64,000 nucleotides of DNA, taken from assembly GCA_017617035.1 (NCBI GenBank), contig JAFZWV010000003.1:1-64000 (forward strand), in the 5' to 3' direction. The stretch comes from Bacteroidales bacterium (GTDB lineage Bacteria; Bacteroidota; Bacteroidia; Bacteroidales; UBA932). This document shows, piece after piece, positions 25,506 through 34,535 of this stretch (within the stretch, counting starts at the first letter, position 1; every line of letters begins with the position of its first letter). Both the position numbers and the translations under genes were made by a program. The notes beneath the pieces are model-generated. The model saw only the letters and a program-made list of their open reading frames with translations. It was not told where the DNA came from and made no database searches.

Positions 25506-27047
25506 TTATAGTTTGAGATTGAGTTGGAGTTTCAGTTCGTATTTGGATGGTTTGTCGGGCATGGATGGGTAACGGGTGGTGGAGGCGCGGAGGGCGAGCC
25601 GGCGCCAGCGGACGTATAGGGCGAGGGCATAGCCCCGCCCGTAGTACGTTGGGACGTTGAACGAGCCCGGAGCGTCGCGTTCGTAGGAGTAGATGCGGTC
25701 GTTCCATTTATCGACTTTGAAGAGAGTCCCGCGCAGGTAGAGCGCGGTTTTTTCGTTTTTATATCCGGTTTCTAGGTAGCTCAGCCATGCCCACTGCTCG
25801 CAGTGGAGGGCGTTGTAGCGCGCATGGAATATCCATGGCGCCCTTTGCAAATCCAGTTCAAGACGAAGGTCGTTGCGCCAACGGAGTTCTTCGTCAGGGC
25901 GATAACGGGAGTTCAGGCGTAAAGAAGGTTTCAAGGTCCAGGCGCCAAAAGAGAGCGAGGGATTGCAGAGGGCGACGGTGCGTAGCTGGCGGGTCTGTTT
26001 AGTGAGGTTCTTAGAGGCCTCGGCGGTGAGGGAAGCCCAGCGAGTCTCAGCGCCGAGGGCGGCGGCGCGCTCGTCGGCGCTGTAGCGCAGTAACAGCGCG
26101 CCGCGATTACCGTACGAATGGTTGTAGAACAGTCCGGAACGAAGAGCGGTCGAAGCTTCACGCGCCGCAAGTTCGCCGAAGGCGGTAAACTTGCCGAGCG
26201 TGAAGCGCCAGTCGGCCGAGCAGGCGAAGCCGTCGAGGCCGTGGAGCGCGGTGGCGCCGACGGTAGCGCGGCGGGAGATATGTTGGACGTGGACCATTTG
26301 CTCGCCGTCGAGCGTGGCGTAAGCCCACAGGTCGACGGGACCGAGCTGAATATCGCCCGCCACTCCCCTTTTCGCACTGCCCTCCGAGAGCGTGTTTAAA
26401 CCCGACAGACCGGTCGGGGAACGGGCGAACGCGCTGACCGTGTAGAGCGTCGTCATCGTCATTCCGGTCCACGTCAGCAGGCCCTGGCCGATGCGGGCGT
26501 TGAAATCGCCCACGATCAGCTGCCCCGGGATGCGGCGGCCCTGCCAACTGAGGTAGCACGCAGTGGTTTGGGAGTTCTTCGCGGCGAGTCCGGTCTTCAG
26601 GCCGCCATAGCTGGCGCTCGCTTTCATGGCGCTCGACCATGTTCCGCTTTTGTCGGCCACTCTGGCCATGGCGTCGGCATGCAGGCGTTTGCGGGGCCTG
26701 GCACCCAGCTGGCCTGTGGGTTCCAGTTTGAGAAACGGGGCTAGGTCCTTCGCGCGTTCCGGGCCGAAACCGTCGACCGCAGCGAGCTCCACGACCGAAC
26801 ATATTTCCCCGTAGTGCGCAATGTAGTCCAGCAGGGTCGCGACCTGGTAGGAAGTTAGCAGGCCGCTGGCGAGGAGCTCACGGCGGGTAGCTGTATTGAT
26901 GTCGAGCGGGTGGGCGGCAAGAGCCTCGTAGCGTTCTATCTCAGATTCTGAAAGATCCTCAACACAGGAGGCTCCAGACAGCCTTACGGCCGATCCCAAA
27001 TAATCTGCGCCGGCAACGAGAGCCAGCGCCAAAAGAAGAAGTTTCAT
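25506..27047 (-). CDS. Helix-hairpin-helix (ComEA-like) outer-membrane protein
   Basis: A 513-aa exported protein: signal peptide (MKLLLLALALVAG), then a helix-hairpin-helix pair near residues 45-115 (PLDINTATRRELLASGLLTSYQVATLL and the later VDGFGPERAKDLAPFLKL), then a long beta-strand-rich region of barrel type ending in YELKLQLNLKL. This domain order is seen in Bacteroidetes proteins annotated as HHH-containing; the biological role is unknown, with DNA binding at the cell surface as one possibility. The start at 27047 sits 9 nt from a weak -7 box (CAAATTTG at 27064-27057). Confidence 0.8.
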   Translation of the reverse strand: MKLLLLALALVAGADYLGSAVRLSGASCVEDLSESEIERYEALAAHPLDINTATRRELLASGLLTSYQVATLLDYIAHYGEICSVVELAAVDGFGPERAKDLAPFLKLEPTGQLGARPRKRLHADAMARVADKSGTWSSAMKASASYGGLKTGLAAKNSQTTACYLSWQGRRIPGQLIVGDFNARIGQGLLTWTGMTMTTLYTVSAFARSPTGLSGLNTLSEGSAKRGVAGDIQLGPVDLWAYATLDGEQMVHVQHISRRATVGATALHGLDGFACSADWRFTLGKFTAFGELAAREASTALRSGLFYNHSYGNRGALLLRYSADERAAALGAETRWASLTAEASKNLTKQTRQLRTVALCNPSLSFGAWTLKPSLRLNSRYRPDEELRWRNDLRLELDLQRAPWIFHARYNALHCEQWAWLSYLETGYKNEKTALYLRGTLFKVDKWNDRIYSYERDAPGSFNVPTYYGRGYALALYVRWRRLALRASTTRYPSMPDKPSKYELKLQLNLKL

Positions 27048-27099
27048 GGCACAGTTCAAATTTGGTTGATGCAAGTTAGCAAAGACGGTTTTAAATTCC

Positions 27100-27107
27100 T
27101 ATCTTTG
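27100..27107 (+). promoter_or_regulatory. -7 box of the hpt-adk operon
   Basis: TATCTTTG matches TAnnTTTG and lies 18 nt before the hpt ATG. No convincing -33 element was found at the expected distance. Confidence 0.55.
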
Positions 27108-27125
27108 ATAGCAAATTAATTGCAC

Positions 27126-27671
27126 ATGTCAAGCAGCATCACTCTCCATGACAAACAATTCGTGCCTTACATCAAGGCCGAAGAGGTAGAAGCGGCTATC
27201 GACAAACTCGCCGCCAGGATCAACGAGGCGCACAAAAACGAAAAAGAGCCCGTTATCCTTCTATGCGTTCTCAACGGCGCCATCATGTTTACTTCAGAGC
27301 TGATGAAACGCCTCACCTTCCCTCTCGAACTTATGACAATCAAGGTGGCATCTTACGCCGGAACCCGTTCCGGAGGCCACATCCAGGAAGTCATGGGCAT
27401 CACAGGCAGTGTAAAAGGGCGCAAGGTGATAGTGTGCGAAGACATTGTGGATACGGGTGCGACCATGGTCTATCTCGACAACCGTCTGCGCGAAAGCGGC
27501 GCCGCCTCGGTGGAGATATGCTCCATGCTGCTTAAGCCGGAGGTCTACAAGCAGGATCTCAAGCTCGATTACGTAGCGATGGAGATTCCCAACCGCTTTA
27601 TCGTGGGTTATGGCCTCGACTACGATCAGCTTGGCCGCAATATCAAAGACATTTACGTTCTCAAGGATTAG
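27126..27671 (+). CDS. hpt: Hypoxanthine phosphoribosyltransferase
   Basis: A 181-aa purine-salvage enzyme converting hypoxanthine (and usually guanine) with PRPP to IMP/GMP. The PRPP-binding motif VIVCEDIVDTGATM is at about residues 100-113, preceded by the flexible loop with KVASYAGTRSGG. The length is normal. ATG at 27126 was preferred to a TTG two codons earlier. Adk follows after 2 bp. Confidence 0.95.
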   Translation: MSSSITLHDKQFVPYIKAEEVEAAIDKLAARINEAHKNEKEPVILLCVLNGAIMFTSELMKRLTFPLELMTIKVASYAGTRSGGHIQEVMGITGSVKGRKVIVCEDIVDTGATMVYLDNRLRESGAASVEICSMLLKPEVYKQDLKLDYVAMEIPNRFIVGYGLDYDQLGRNIKDIYVLKD

Positions 27672-27673
27672 AT

Positions 27674-28255
27674 ATGAAATACTACATCATGTTCGGCCCT
27701 CCGGGAGCCGGAAAAGGCACACACGCCGTCGCTCTTCGCGATAAGTACAATCTATGCCACCTCTCAACAGGCGAACTTCTCCGTGCTGAAATCGCAGCCG
27801 GTACCGGTCTCGGCATCAAGGCCAAGGCCCTCATCGAGAAAGGCAATCTCGTTCCCGACGAAATGGTCGAGAAGATGATTGAGAAGCGCTTCAACACTAT
27901 CGACGATGTTCAGGGCTTCCTCCTCGACGGTTTCCCCCGCACCCTCGGCCAGGCCGCAGATCTCGACAAGATGCTTGCTGAGCGCGGAGAGAGTGTCACT
28001 GCGGTTATCTCCCTCATGATTCCCGACGAGATGGTCCATGCCCGCATCAGGGGCCGCGCCGCCGTCGAAGGCCGTGTGGATGACGCTTCGGATGTCGTGA
28101 TTCAGAACCGAATCAACACCTACCATGCCCAGACCGAACCCCTCATCGAATACTACAGCAAACAGGGCAAGTACTTCGAGGTCGATGCCGACGCTCCTAC
28201 TATCGAGGAGAATCGCGCACGCGTGCTCGGTTTGATGGAGAAGATCAACAAGTAA
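27674..28255 (+). CDS. adk: Adenylate kinase
   Basis: A 193-aa nucleotide kinase (ATP + AMP to 2 ADP). The P-loop GPPGAGKGTHA is at about residues 8-18, followed by HLSTGELLRAEI, GFLLDGFPRTLGQA (about 81) and RIRGRAAVEGRVDDASD. There is no zinc LID, so it is the short variant usual in Bacteroidetes. Co-transcribed with hpt. It is convergent with the exonuclease gene, only 2 bp between stops. Confidence 0.95.
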   Translation: MKYYIMFGPPGAGKGTHAVALRDKYNLCHLSTGELLRAEIAAGTGLGIKAKALIEKGNLVPDEMVEKMIEKRFNTIDDVQGFLLDGFPRTLGQAADLDKMLAERGESVTAVISLMIPDEMVHARIRGRAAVEGRVDDASDVVIQNRINTYHAQTEPLIEYYSKQGKYFEVDADAPTIEENRARVLGLMEKINK

Positions 28256-28257
28256 TA

Positions 28258-28752
28258 CTACAAGATTTTGATTGCGATATTGGCGCAGGCCTCCGCGTCG
28301 GCTAAGGCGTGGTGGTGCTGCGTCAAATCGTATCCGCAGGCCGCCGCCACCGTTTGAAGCTGATGGTTGGGAAGGCGGCAGCCGAATGCTCTGCGCGAGG
28401 CGCTGAGAGTATCAAAGAATTCATAGTCGGGATAGGCCATCTGATATACGCGGAACACTGCCTTAAGACATCCCTCATCGAAACATGCGTTGTGGGCCAC
28501 CAGCGGCAACCCTTCGATTAGCGGCTCTATCCGCTCCCACACCTCCGGGAACACAGGAGCACCGTCTGTATCCTCCTCGCATAGGCCGTGCACCCTCTGG
28601 CAAAACCATTGATAATACTCGGGTTCGGGGTGGATAAGGCTATAGAAACGCTCTACGATTTCCCCGTTTCTGACGACGACGACGCCGACGCTGCACACGC
28701 TGCTCGGTATCTCGTTCGCCGTCTCGAAATCTATTGCCGCGAAATCCTTCAT
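28258..28752 (-). CDS. DnaQ-like 3'-5' exonuclease
   Basis: A 164-aa DEDDh-fold exonuclease. Exo I is AAIDFETAN (about residues 5-12, D and E), Exo II includes VAHNACFDEGCL (about 96-107), and Exo III is HHALADAEACA (about 147-157) with the catalytic His and Asp. The protein is only the exonuclease domain, as in polymerase III epsilon-like or RNase T-like enzymes; the substrate is unknown. It is last in the minus cluster from 31406 and overlaps the hydrolase by 4 bp. Confidence 0.88.
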   Translation of the reverse strand: MKDFAAIDFETANEIPSSVCSVGVVVVRNGEIVERFYSLIHPEPEYYQWFCQRVHGLCEEDTDGAPVFPEVWERIEPLIEGLPLVAHNACFDEGCLKAVFRVYQMAYPDYEFFDTLSASRRAFGCRLPNHQLQTVAAACGYDLTQHHHALADAEACANIAIKIL

Positions 28753-29483
28753 AACAGATTAAGTATACGCTTTGCGACTTCGCCCGGGTGGTCGACTAGA
28801 AACTGGCCGTGGTTCAACTTGGGAAAGACTTCCACATGCAAAGCCGGATAAATCTCGAGCAAATGCTTCACCTGGGGCTTTGCGACGAAGCCCTCGAGTG
28901 TCCCGTGCCAATAATGGATATCGGGGCCGAAAATAGCCTCCAACTTGTTGGTGTAGACCGACTTATACCCATCGAGAACGGCCTGCCCGCCGCCGAAAGG
29001 ATAGACCTTTTTGCATTCATCCAACAGAACGTCGAAATAGTGGGAATGGAACACCCATTTCCAAAAGCCTGTCCAGTGGTAGCAAGTCCAGACATTGGCG
29101 CACTGGTAGTAGCGTAGCGGCCCCACCAGCCAGCGAGGCAGAGGTAATAACGGAGCAGCGTCTAATATAGCGTGGTCGACCTTAATCTCATTACGCTCCA
29201 GCACCCGCGAAAGGATCTTTCCTCCCAGTGACAACCCGTAGGCGCAATCCAGATGACCTTCAAATGATTCCGAGACATAGCCTATCACCTGACCCGCCTG
29301 GTCGTCAATCGAAGTGAAGCTGGTATGGACGCCAAGAGTGAAGCCGTCTACCTCAACGGCCACTATTCTAAACTTGTCTTGAAGCAACTCAATCAGCGGC
29401 AGGAATATCTCGTACGATACCCCCAGCCCCGGAATGAGCATCAGCGAAGGCGCCCCTTCTCTGCCGAATAACCTGAAATTCAT
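28749..29483 (-). CDS. Alpha/beta hydrolase
   Basis: A 244-aa alpha/beta-hydrolase fold protein. The oxyanion loop is MLIPGLGVSYEIF (about residues 16-28), the nucleophile elbow is AYGLSLGGKIL (about 82-92, Ser in GLSLG), and the catalytic His is in LNHGQFLVDHPGEVA near the C terminus. No signal peptide. The substrate cannot be inferred. ATGA-type overlaps with both neighbours. Confidence 0.85.
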   Translation of the reverse strand: MNFRLFGREGAPSLMLIPGLGVSYEIFLPLIELLQDKFRIVAVEVDGFTLGVHTSFTSIDDQAGQVIGYVSESFEGHLDCAYGLSLGGKILSRVLERNEIKVDHAILDAAPLLPLPRWLVGPLRYYQCANVWTCYHWTGFWKWVFHSHYFDVLLDECKKVYPFGGGQAVLDGYKSVYTNKLEAIFGPDIHYWHGTLEGFVAKPQVKHLLEIYPALHVEVFPKLNHGQFLVDHPGEVAKRILNLL

Positions 29484-30286
29484 CGAAGTACCTGAGTGAA
29501 TTCGGGAGCCTTGCCCTCAAGTGCGAGGACGTAGACCTTAATCATATGAGGTTCACCGCCGAAAGCAGGATTCGGAGCGTCCTCGGCCTCAAAAAGGTAT
29601 TCTGTTCCGCCCTCTACTGAGCGGGAACTGACATTCTGGGCCGTAGCGTGAAGCATCGGGTAACCGGCTACAGCTGCATCGAAAATAGCAGCCTCCTCCG
29701 GGTTGACCGGACGAACTGCCGAAAAATCGTCGTATTTCACGTACTTGCCTGCGAGGAAACCGTTTTCCTTGAGCCAGCGGTCAACCTCTGCGGGCACGGC
29801 GGCCAAACGGGCGGCGCGAACGCCATAGCCGGGCAGAATCTCGGCATCCGGCTGCACGGCTGCAAGGTCGCGCGCGCTCGAGTCGAGCCCGCCGCTGCCG
29901 AAAGTACAGAATGGAACTACCTTCTTGCCTGCCAGGTTGATTGAAGTCAAAAGAGTCGCCACCGGCGGCGCATAGGTTCCAAACCATACGGGATAGCCAA
30001 GGAAGATGACATCGTAGTCCTTCAAATCAACCGCGAGGGGCTTGATTTCGGGCAGGACTCCCTCTTGCTTCTCCTTGAGGCAACGGTCTATTGTCTCCTG
30101 GAAATTACCGTCGTAGGGGTTCAGCGCTACGATTTCCTCGATATCAGCGCCAAGACGACCCTGGATTTCCTCCGCTACAGTCTTGGTGTTGGAGTTCTGC
30201 GAATAATAAAGAATAAGCACTTTCGGCTTAGGCTGAGAGCATGCAGCCATCATAATCGTTGCCGCCATAATGAGGAACTTTTTCAT
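29480..30286 (-). CDS. Flavodoxin-domain lipoprotein
   Basis: A 268-aa lipoprotein: signal sequence ending in lipobox MAACS (Cys at about residue 16), then a flavodoxin fold with the FMN phosphate loop LILYYSQNSNTKTVAEEI (about residues 24-41), FLGYPVWFGTYAPPV and CTFGSGGLDSS. The last about 70 residues after the flavodoxin domain are an extension of unknown role. Such membrane-tethered flavodoxin_4 proteins are common in Bacteroidales; reduction partners are unknown. It is 2 bp after the phosphatase gene. Confidence 0.85.
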   Translation of the reverse strand: MKKFLIMAATIMMAACSQPKPKVLILYYSQNSNTKTVAEEIQGRLGADIEEIVALNPYDGNFQETIDRCLKEKQEGVLPEIKPLAVDLKDYDVIFLGYPVWFGTYAPPVATLLTSINLAGKKVVPFCTFGSGGLDSSARDLAAVQPDAEILPGYGVRAARLAAVPAEVDRWLKENGFLAGKYVKYDDFSAVRPVNPEEAAIFDAAVAGYPMLHATAQNVSSRSVEGGTEYLFEAEDAPNPAFGGEPHMIKVYVLALEGKAPEFTQVLR

Positions 30287-30288
30287 AT

Positions 30289-30732
30289 CTATTTAAGCAT
30301 TGCTTCACATCCCTCCAGGATATCCTGGAAGGCCGTTTCATAATCATCTGTATACCATGGATCCGCTACATCCCGGCCAGATCCTGCGTATGACATCAAT
30401 AGGTGAATCTTTCCGTCCGGGTCATCTGGAATAATCCAGCGCAGCCGGCGGAGGTTCGAGGCGTCCATGCAGACGATGCGGTCGAAGCGGCCATAATCGG
30501 CCGCGTTGACCTGCCGTGCGCGCTTCGACGCGTCGAACGGGATGCCGTGCTGCGCGAGGCAACGCCTCGCAGGTGGATATATAGGATTACCCGTTTCCTC
30601 AGTAGATACTGCCGCCGACTCGATGTAATACTCACCATCCTGCCCTCGAGCCTTCACAAGAGCCTTTAGGATAAATTCCGCCATCGGACTGCGGCATATA
30701 TTGCCATGACACAAAAACAAAACCCTTATCAT
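30289..30732 (-). CDS. Low-molecular-weight protein-tyrosine phosphatase
   Basis: A 147-aa phosphatase with the N-terminal catalytic loop FLCHGNICRSPMAEF (Cys-x5-Arg-Ser, about residues 6-20) and the general-acid Asp in VADPWYTDDYE (about 121-131). The N-terminal position of the loop defines the LMW class. In many bacteria it serves polysaccharide kinases or stress; no kinase gene is near. It overlaps the nitroreductase gene by 4 bp. Confidence 0.93.
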   Translation of the reverse strand: MIRVLFLCHGNICRSPMAEFILKALVKARGQDGEYYIESAAVSTEETGNPIYPPARRCLAQHGIPFDASKRARQVNAADYGRFDRIVCMDASNLRRLRWIIPDDPDGKIHLLMSYAGSGRDVADPWYTDDYETAFQDILEGCEAMLK

Positions 30733-31406
30733 TTCCAGGTGAAATTTTCATTACCGGCAGCGATTTCGAAGTGGTATTTCGCGATGCCCAGATCTATTAT
30801 GGTATAGCCGACCATGGAAAAAAGGGGGCGAGCCTCTACCACTGCCCCGGGATGGAGGATGAATCTGAACTTCTGCTGGTTGATGGCGGTGGGTGCCAGC
30901 CGAGCTGCTTCGACTCCGGCAATGAACCAATCCGGCACCGACTCAGTGGCCTCGTAGAAGTTCTCAAGCGGCTTAAGGGGATGCTGCACGCCCGGAGTAG
31001 AACCGTATCCCAGCGAGATCACGCAATGGACTACATCCCCGCCACGAAGGGAAAACGCGCCAGGCACCTTCTTGTAGGTCAGGCCTACCCAGCACGTGTT
31101 CAGCCCGAGAGTCTGCGCAAGCAGGACCAGAGCCTCGCCATGGTAACCGACCGCATCTTCAGCCGCCTTACCCTTCGGCCCGGCCATTACTATGTAATTG
31201 CGCACGCCGCTGAACTGGCCGTAGGACGAGATGAGCAGTCCGTTGAAGGCCTTCGGCTCTTCGAGTACGAGCTGGACATTAAGGCCGGTCGAGCTATTGA
31301 TCTTCGCGATCGAGGCTTGCAGGGCGTCGACCTTTTCGGCCTCGAGAGGCCGGTCGATATAGTTTCGCACCGAATGGCGCGCTTTGATTGCTTCTAACAG
31401 ATTCAT
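30729..31406 (-). CDS. Nitroreductase family protein
   Basis: A 225-aa FMN-dependent oxidoreductase. The N-terminal AIKARHSVRNYIDRPL (FMN-binding, about residues 5-20) and GEALVLLAQTLGLNTCWVGL (about 108) are typical of nitroreductases. It differs from the second nitroreductase gene at 61001 in length and sequence. The ATG at 31406 was chosen since the preceding 16 codons lie in the divergent promoter region. Substrate unknown. First of five genes running to 28258. Confidence 0.88.
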   Translation of the reverse strand: MNLLEAIKARHSVRNYIDRPLEAEKVDALQASIAKINSSTGLNVQLVLEEPKAFNGLLISSYGQFSGVRNYIVMAGPKGKAAEDAVGYHGEALVLLAQTLGLNTCWVGLTYKKVPGAFSLRGGDVVHCVISLGYGSTPGVQHPLKPLENFYEATESVPDWFIAGVEAARLAPTAINQQKFRFILHPGAVVEARPLFSMVGYTIIDLGIAKYHFEIAAGNENFTWK

Positions 31407-31456
31407 GGTCACTAATTTAATATTTTTCCCCGGAAAATGCGTAAATTGCGGCATAT

Positions 31457-32449
31457 ATGCCAGACAGCAACTTCATAGACTACGTTAAGATATTCTGCCA
31501 CTCCGGCCATGGAGGGGCGGGATCCATGCACCTCTACCGTGCGAAGTACGTCCCGAAGGGCGGGCCGGACGGCGGAGACGGCGGACGCGGAGGCCACATC
31601 ATCCTCAAGGCAGACCCGCAGTTCTGGACCCTCATCCACCTCAAGTACCGCAAACACATCAAGGCCGACGACGGCGAAAGCGGCAGCGGCGGCCTTCGCC
31701 ACGGCAAAAACGGCGAGGATATCATCCTTCAGGTTCCCGTAGGCACTGTCGCCAAGGATGCCGAGACAGGCGAAGTCCTGTTCGAACTGGTCGAGCCTGG
31801 CGAGGAGCGCATCCTCTGCCCTGGCGGCCGCGGAGGCCTTGGCAACAACAACTTCAAAACCGCGACTAATCAGACCCCGCGCTATGCTCAGCCGGGCGAA
31901 GAAGGAGTTGAAGGCTGGTACATACTCGAGCTTAAGCTGCTTGCAGATGTCGGTCTGGTTGGTTTCCCCAACGCCGGCAAGTCTACCCTGCTGTCGACCA
32001 TCACCTCGGCAAAGCCGAAGATTGCATCTTACGCATTCACGACCCTGGAGCCCAATCTCGGAATAGTCAGTTACTACGACGACCAGTCATTCGTGATGGC
32101 GGATATTCCGGGCATTATCGAAGGCGCCCATGAGGGCCGTGGAATCGGAATCCGGTTCCTTCGCCATATCGAGCGCAACTCCGTGCTGCTGTTTATGATC
32201 TCAGCGCTGGAAGAAGATATTCCGGGCGCATATAAGACCCTTCTGAACGAACTGGAGATGTACAATCCCGAGTTGCTGGACAAGGATAGGGTGCTGGCTA
32301 TTACGAAGTGTGACCTTATAGACCGCGACATCGAAAAAGACCTCGAGAAGTCTCTTCCCAAGGATCTGCCCCATGTCTTCATCTCGTCGCTAACCCAGGA
32401 AGGTCTCAAGGAACTCAAAGACGCTCTCTGGCAGGCTCTCCACAAATGA
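31457..32449 (+). CDS. obgE: Obg family GTPase
   Basis: A 330-aa ribosome-assembly GTPase. The Gly-rich Obg fold occupies residues 1-about 158 ([27 protein letters not shown]). The G domain follows with G1 [11 protein letters not shown] (about 170), G3 [14 protein letters not shown] (about 216), and G4 TKCD (about 283). It lacks the C-terminal OCT domain found in some Gram-positive forms. ATGA overlap with the PAP2 gene. Confidence 0.95.
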   Translation: MPDSNFIDYVKIFCHSGHGGAGSMHLYRAKYVPKGGPDGGDGGRGGHIILKADPQFWTLIHLKYRKHIKADDGESGSGGLRHGKNGEDIILQVPVGTVAKDAETGEVLFELVEPGEERILCPGGRGGLGNNNFKTATNQTPRYAQPGEEGVEGWYILELKLLADVGLVGFPNAGKSTLLSTITSAKPKIASYAFTTLEPNLGIVSYYDDQSFVMADIPGIIEGAHEGRGIGIRFLRHIERNSVLLFMISALEEDIPGAYKTLLNELEMYNPELLDKDRVLAITKCDLIDRDIEKDLEKSLPKDLPHVFISSLTQEGLKELKDALWQALHK

Positions 32450-33054
32450 TAGACGCTCTCGTACAACTCGACAGGGCCTGGACACTGGCCATCAACAGCC
32501 TCCACACGCCGTTTACTGACAGCATGTGGGTATTTTTCAGCGGTAAGACTGTATGGATTCCGCTTTATGTCCTGGTTGTCGTGCTGCTGATCTGGAGACT
32601 CGGATGGAAAAAGGGCCTGGTTATGATACTCACCACCGCCCTGTGCATTCTTTGCGTAGACCAGTTCGCGAATCTCATCAAGAACGCGGTCGCTCGGCCG
32701 CGACCGGGCTGCGACCCGGAAATGCTCGCAGCCGGCCTCCATGTCCTTATTCCCACCAAGAGCCTGGCCTACGGCTTCTTCTCCGCCCACGCCGGCAATG
32801 CGATGGCTTTCGCCGTATGCTCTTTGAAGGCGGTTCGTATGGGCCGAAACGCAGAACAGAGACCATGGAAGGGTCTCTGCTCTGCTTATTCTATATTGAT
32901 AGTTATCTGGGCTTTGATGGTCGGCTTCAGCCGCATTTTTGTCGCCAAGCACTTTTTGGGCGATGTCCTGACTGGTTTTATAGTCGGACTCATATTTGCA
33001 GAAATACTCTGCGCTATTTCACGCCTGTGCTTCCGAAGCCGCCCTCGCCCCTAG
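32446..33054 (+). CDS. PAP2 family membrane phosphatase
   Basis: A 202-aa membrane protein with about five helices and the three-part phosphatase signature: [10 protein letters not shown] (about residue 77-86, motif 1), [12 protein letters not shown] (about 108, motif 2, His general acid) and [13 protein letters not shown] (about 163, motif 3). PAP2 enzymes dephosphorylate lipids such as undecaprenyl pyrophosphate or PgpB substrates. Its last 41 bp overlap the convergent dut gene. Confidence 0.9.
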   Translation: MIDALVQLDRAWTLAINSLHTPFTDSMWVFFSGKTVWIPLYVLVVVLLIWRLGWKKGLVMILTTALCILCVDQFANLIKNAVARPRPGCDPEMLAAGLHVLIPTKSLAYGFFSAHAGNAMAFAVCSLKAVRMGRNAEQRPWKGLCSAYSILIVIWALMVGFSRIFVAKHFLGDVLTGFIVGLIFAEILCAISRLCFRSRPRP

Positions 33055-33448
33055 CCGATTCGGCGAGTTCGTCGGTTTCTTCCCACTCGATTACTTCATG
33101 TTTCGCGAGCACCAGCTGGGCGATCCTCTCGCCGGGCTCGACTACGAACGGCTCGTTTGAAAGATTAACCAGTATTACCTTCACTTCCCCGCGATAATCG
33201 GCATCGATGGTTCCGGGGGTATTAAGCACGGTCACACCTTTCTTGGCTGCGAGGCCGCTGCGGGGGCGAACCTGAACCTCATAACCGACAGGAATCTCAA
33301 GGAAAAGGCCTGTGGGCACCATGGCCCTTTCGAGCGGAGCGAGTGTTATCGGTTCGACGAGGTCGGCGCGGACGTCCATGCCGGCCGCAAAGCGTGTCGA
33401 ATACTCGGGCAGGCCGTTGCGGCCTTTGTTGATTACTTTGACTCTCAT
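33014..33448 (-). CDS. dut: dUTP diphosphatase
   Basis: A 144-aa trimeric dUTPase hydrolysing dUTP to dUMP. Motifs: [10 protein letters not shown] (motif 1), [11 protein letters not shown] (motif 2, about residue 62), [11 protein letters not shown] (motif 3, about 79), ERIAQLVL (motif 4), and the Gly-rich C-terminal tail [10 protein letters not shown] (motif 5). Complete. It is the last gene of tgt-lptF/G-dut, 1 bp after the permease. Its 3' end overlaps the PAP2 gene on the other strand. Confidence 0.95.
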   Translation of the reverse strand: MRVKVINKGRNGLPEYSTRFAAGMDVRADLVEPITLAPLERAMVPTGLFLEIPVGYEVQVRPRSGLAAKKGVTVLNTPGTIDADYRGEVKVILVNLSNEPFVVEPGERIAQLVLAKHEVIEWEETDELAESARGEGGFGSTGVK

Positions 33449-33449
33449 G

Positions 33450-34535
33450 TTATTTAGGTGCGATTTGATACAATACTCCCGTAATAATCGTATACATGAT
33501 ATTAGGAATCCACAGAGCTATGCTGGGCGGCAGAAGGCCGGTGTAAACGAACATCTGGGAGAAGCGCAGGAACAGGATGTAGGAGAATGCCAGGGCTATT
33601 CCTATACCAAGGTTCCAGCCAATTCCTCCCCTCTTTTTCTTCGAGGACAGAGCTACGCCCATGATAGTCAGGATGATGGCTGAGAACGGAAGTGCCCAGC
33701 GGGTATTCTTCTCAATCTCGGCATACATGACATTGGCGTCTCCCCTCATCTTCTGGGTTTCAATGAGCTGATTGAGTTCCGGTGCGTTAAGGGTCTGAAC
33801 AGTATTCTCGTTGAAACGGAAATCGTCCAGAGTAAGTGCAATGACTGTATCCAGCTTCTCGCCATACTCCACTTTATCCTCAAGACCGGAAGTGTATTCA
33901 CGAAGGAAATATTTTCTGAGTTTCCAGCCCTTGATTGTAGTATCCCACTGCGCAGATTCTGCCGAAAGTTTGCTCACCAGTTGGTTTTCTTCCACCGACT
34001 CCAGAGTGAACTTATAGGCAGTTTTATTCCAGTTACTGAAAGATTCGACATAGACGAACTGACCCGGGGCTATCTGGTAGTGGATATTCCTTTCCTTTGG
34101 CCCCGACTTCTTCTTAAGATACTGGTCGTCGAATTCCGTTCGGTCTCTGTTTGCATGCGGGATCACGTACAAGTTCAGCCCCAGCGACAGTCCGGCGATG
34201 ATGGTAGCCGCCGCTATATATGGCACCATCATACGGTGATAGCTGATACCGCCCGACAGGATTGCGATGATCTCAGAATTCGCCGCAAGCCTCGAAGTAA
34301 AGAGGATAACGGTAATGAAGACGAACAGCGGGCTGTACATATTCACGAAATAAGGAATGAAGTTCAGGTAGTAGTCGAAGATAATCGCATGGAGCGGAGC
34401 TTCATTCTTCACGAAATCGTCGATCTTCTCAGAGATATCGAAGATGATGACGATGCCGATAATAAGTAGCAGGGCGACGAAAAACGTCACCAGGAACCGT
34501 CTGAATATGTACCAGTCCAGCTTCTTAATTATCAT
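33450..34535 (-). CDS. LptF/LptG family permease
   Basis: A 361-aa inner-membrane protein: three helices at the N terminus (about residues 12-120, starting [20 protein letters not shown]), a periplasmic beta-jellyroll region (about 135-265) and three more helices near the C terminus. This is the YjgP/YjgQ architecture of the transporter that lifts lipopolysaccharide from the inner membrane together with LptB. A single protein cannot be assigned to LptF or LptG by sight. ATGA overlap with tgt. Confidence 0.92.
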   Translation of the reverse strand: MIIKKLDWYIFRRFLVTFFVALLLIIGIVIIFDISEKIDDFVKNEAPLHAIIFDYYLNFIPYFVNMYSPLFVFITVILFTSRLAANSEIIAILSGGISYHRMMVPYIAAATIIAGLSLGLNLYVIPHANRDRTEFDDQYLKKKSGPKERNIHYQIAPGQFVYVESFSNWNKTAYKFTLESVEENQLVSKLSAESAQWDTTIKGWKLRKYFLREYTSGLEDKVEYGEKLDTVIALTLDDFRFNENTVQTLNAPELNQLIETQKMRGDANVMYAEIEKNTRWALPFSAIILTIMGVALSSKKKRGGIGWNLGIGIALAFSYILFLRFSQMFVYTGLLPPSIALWIPNIMYTIITGVLYQIAPK

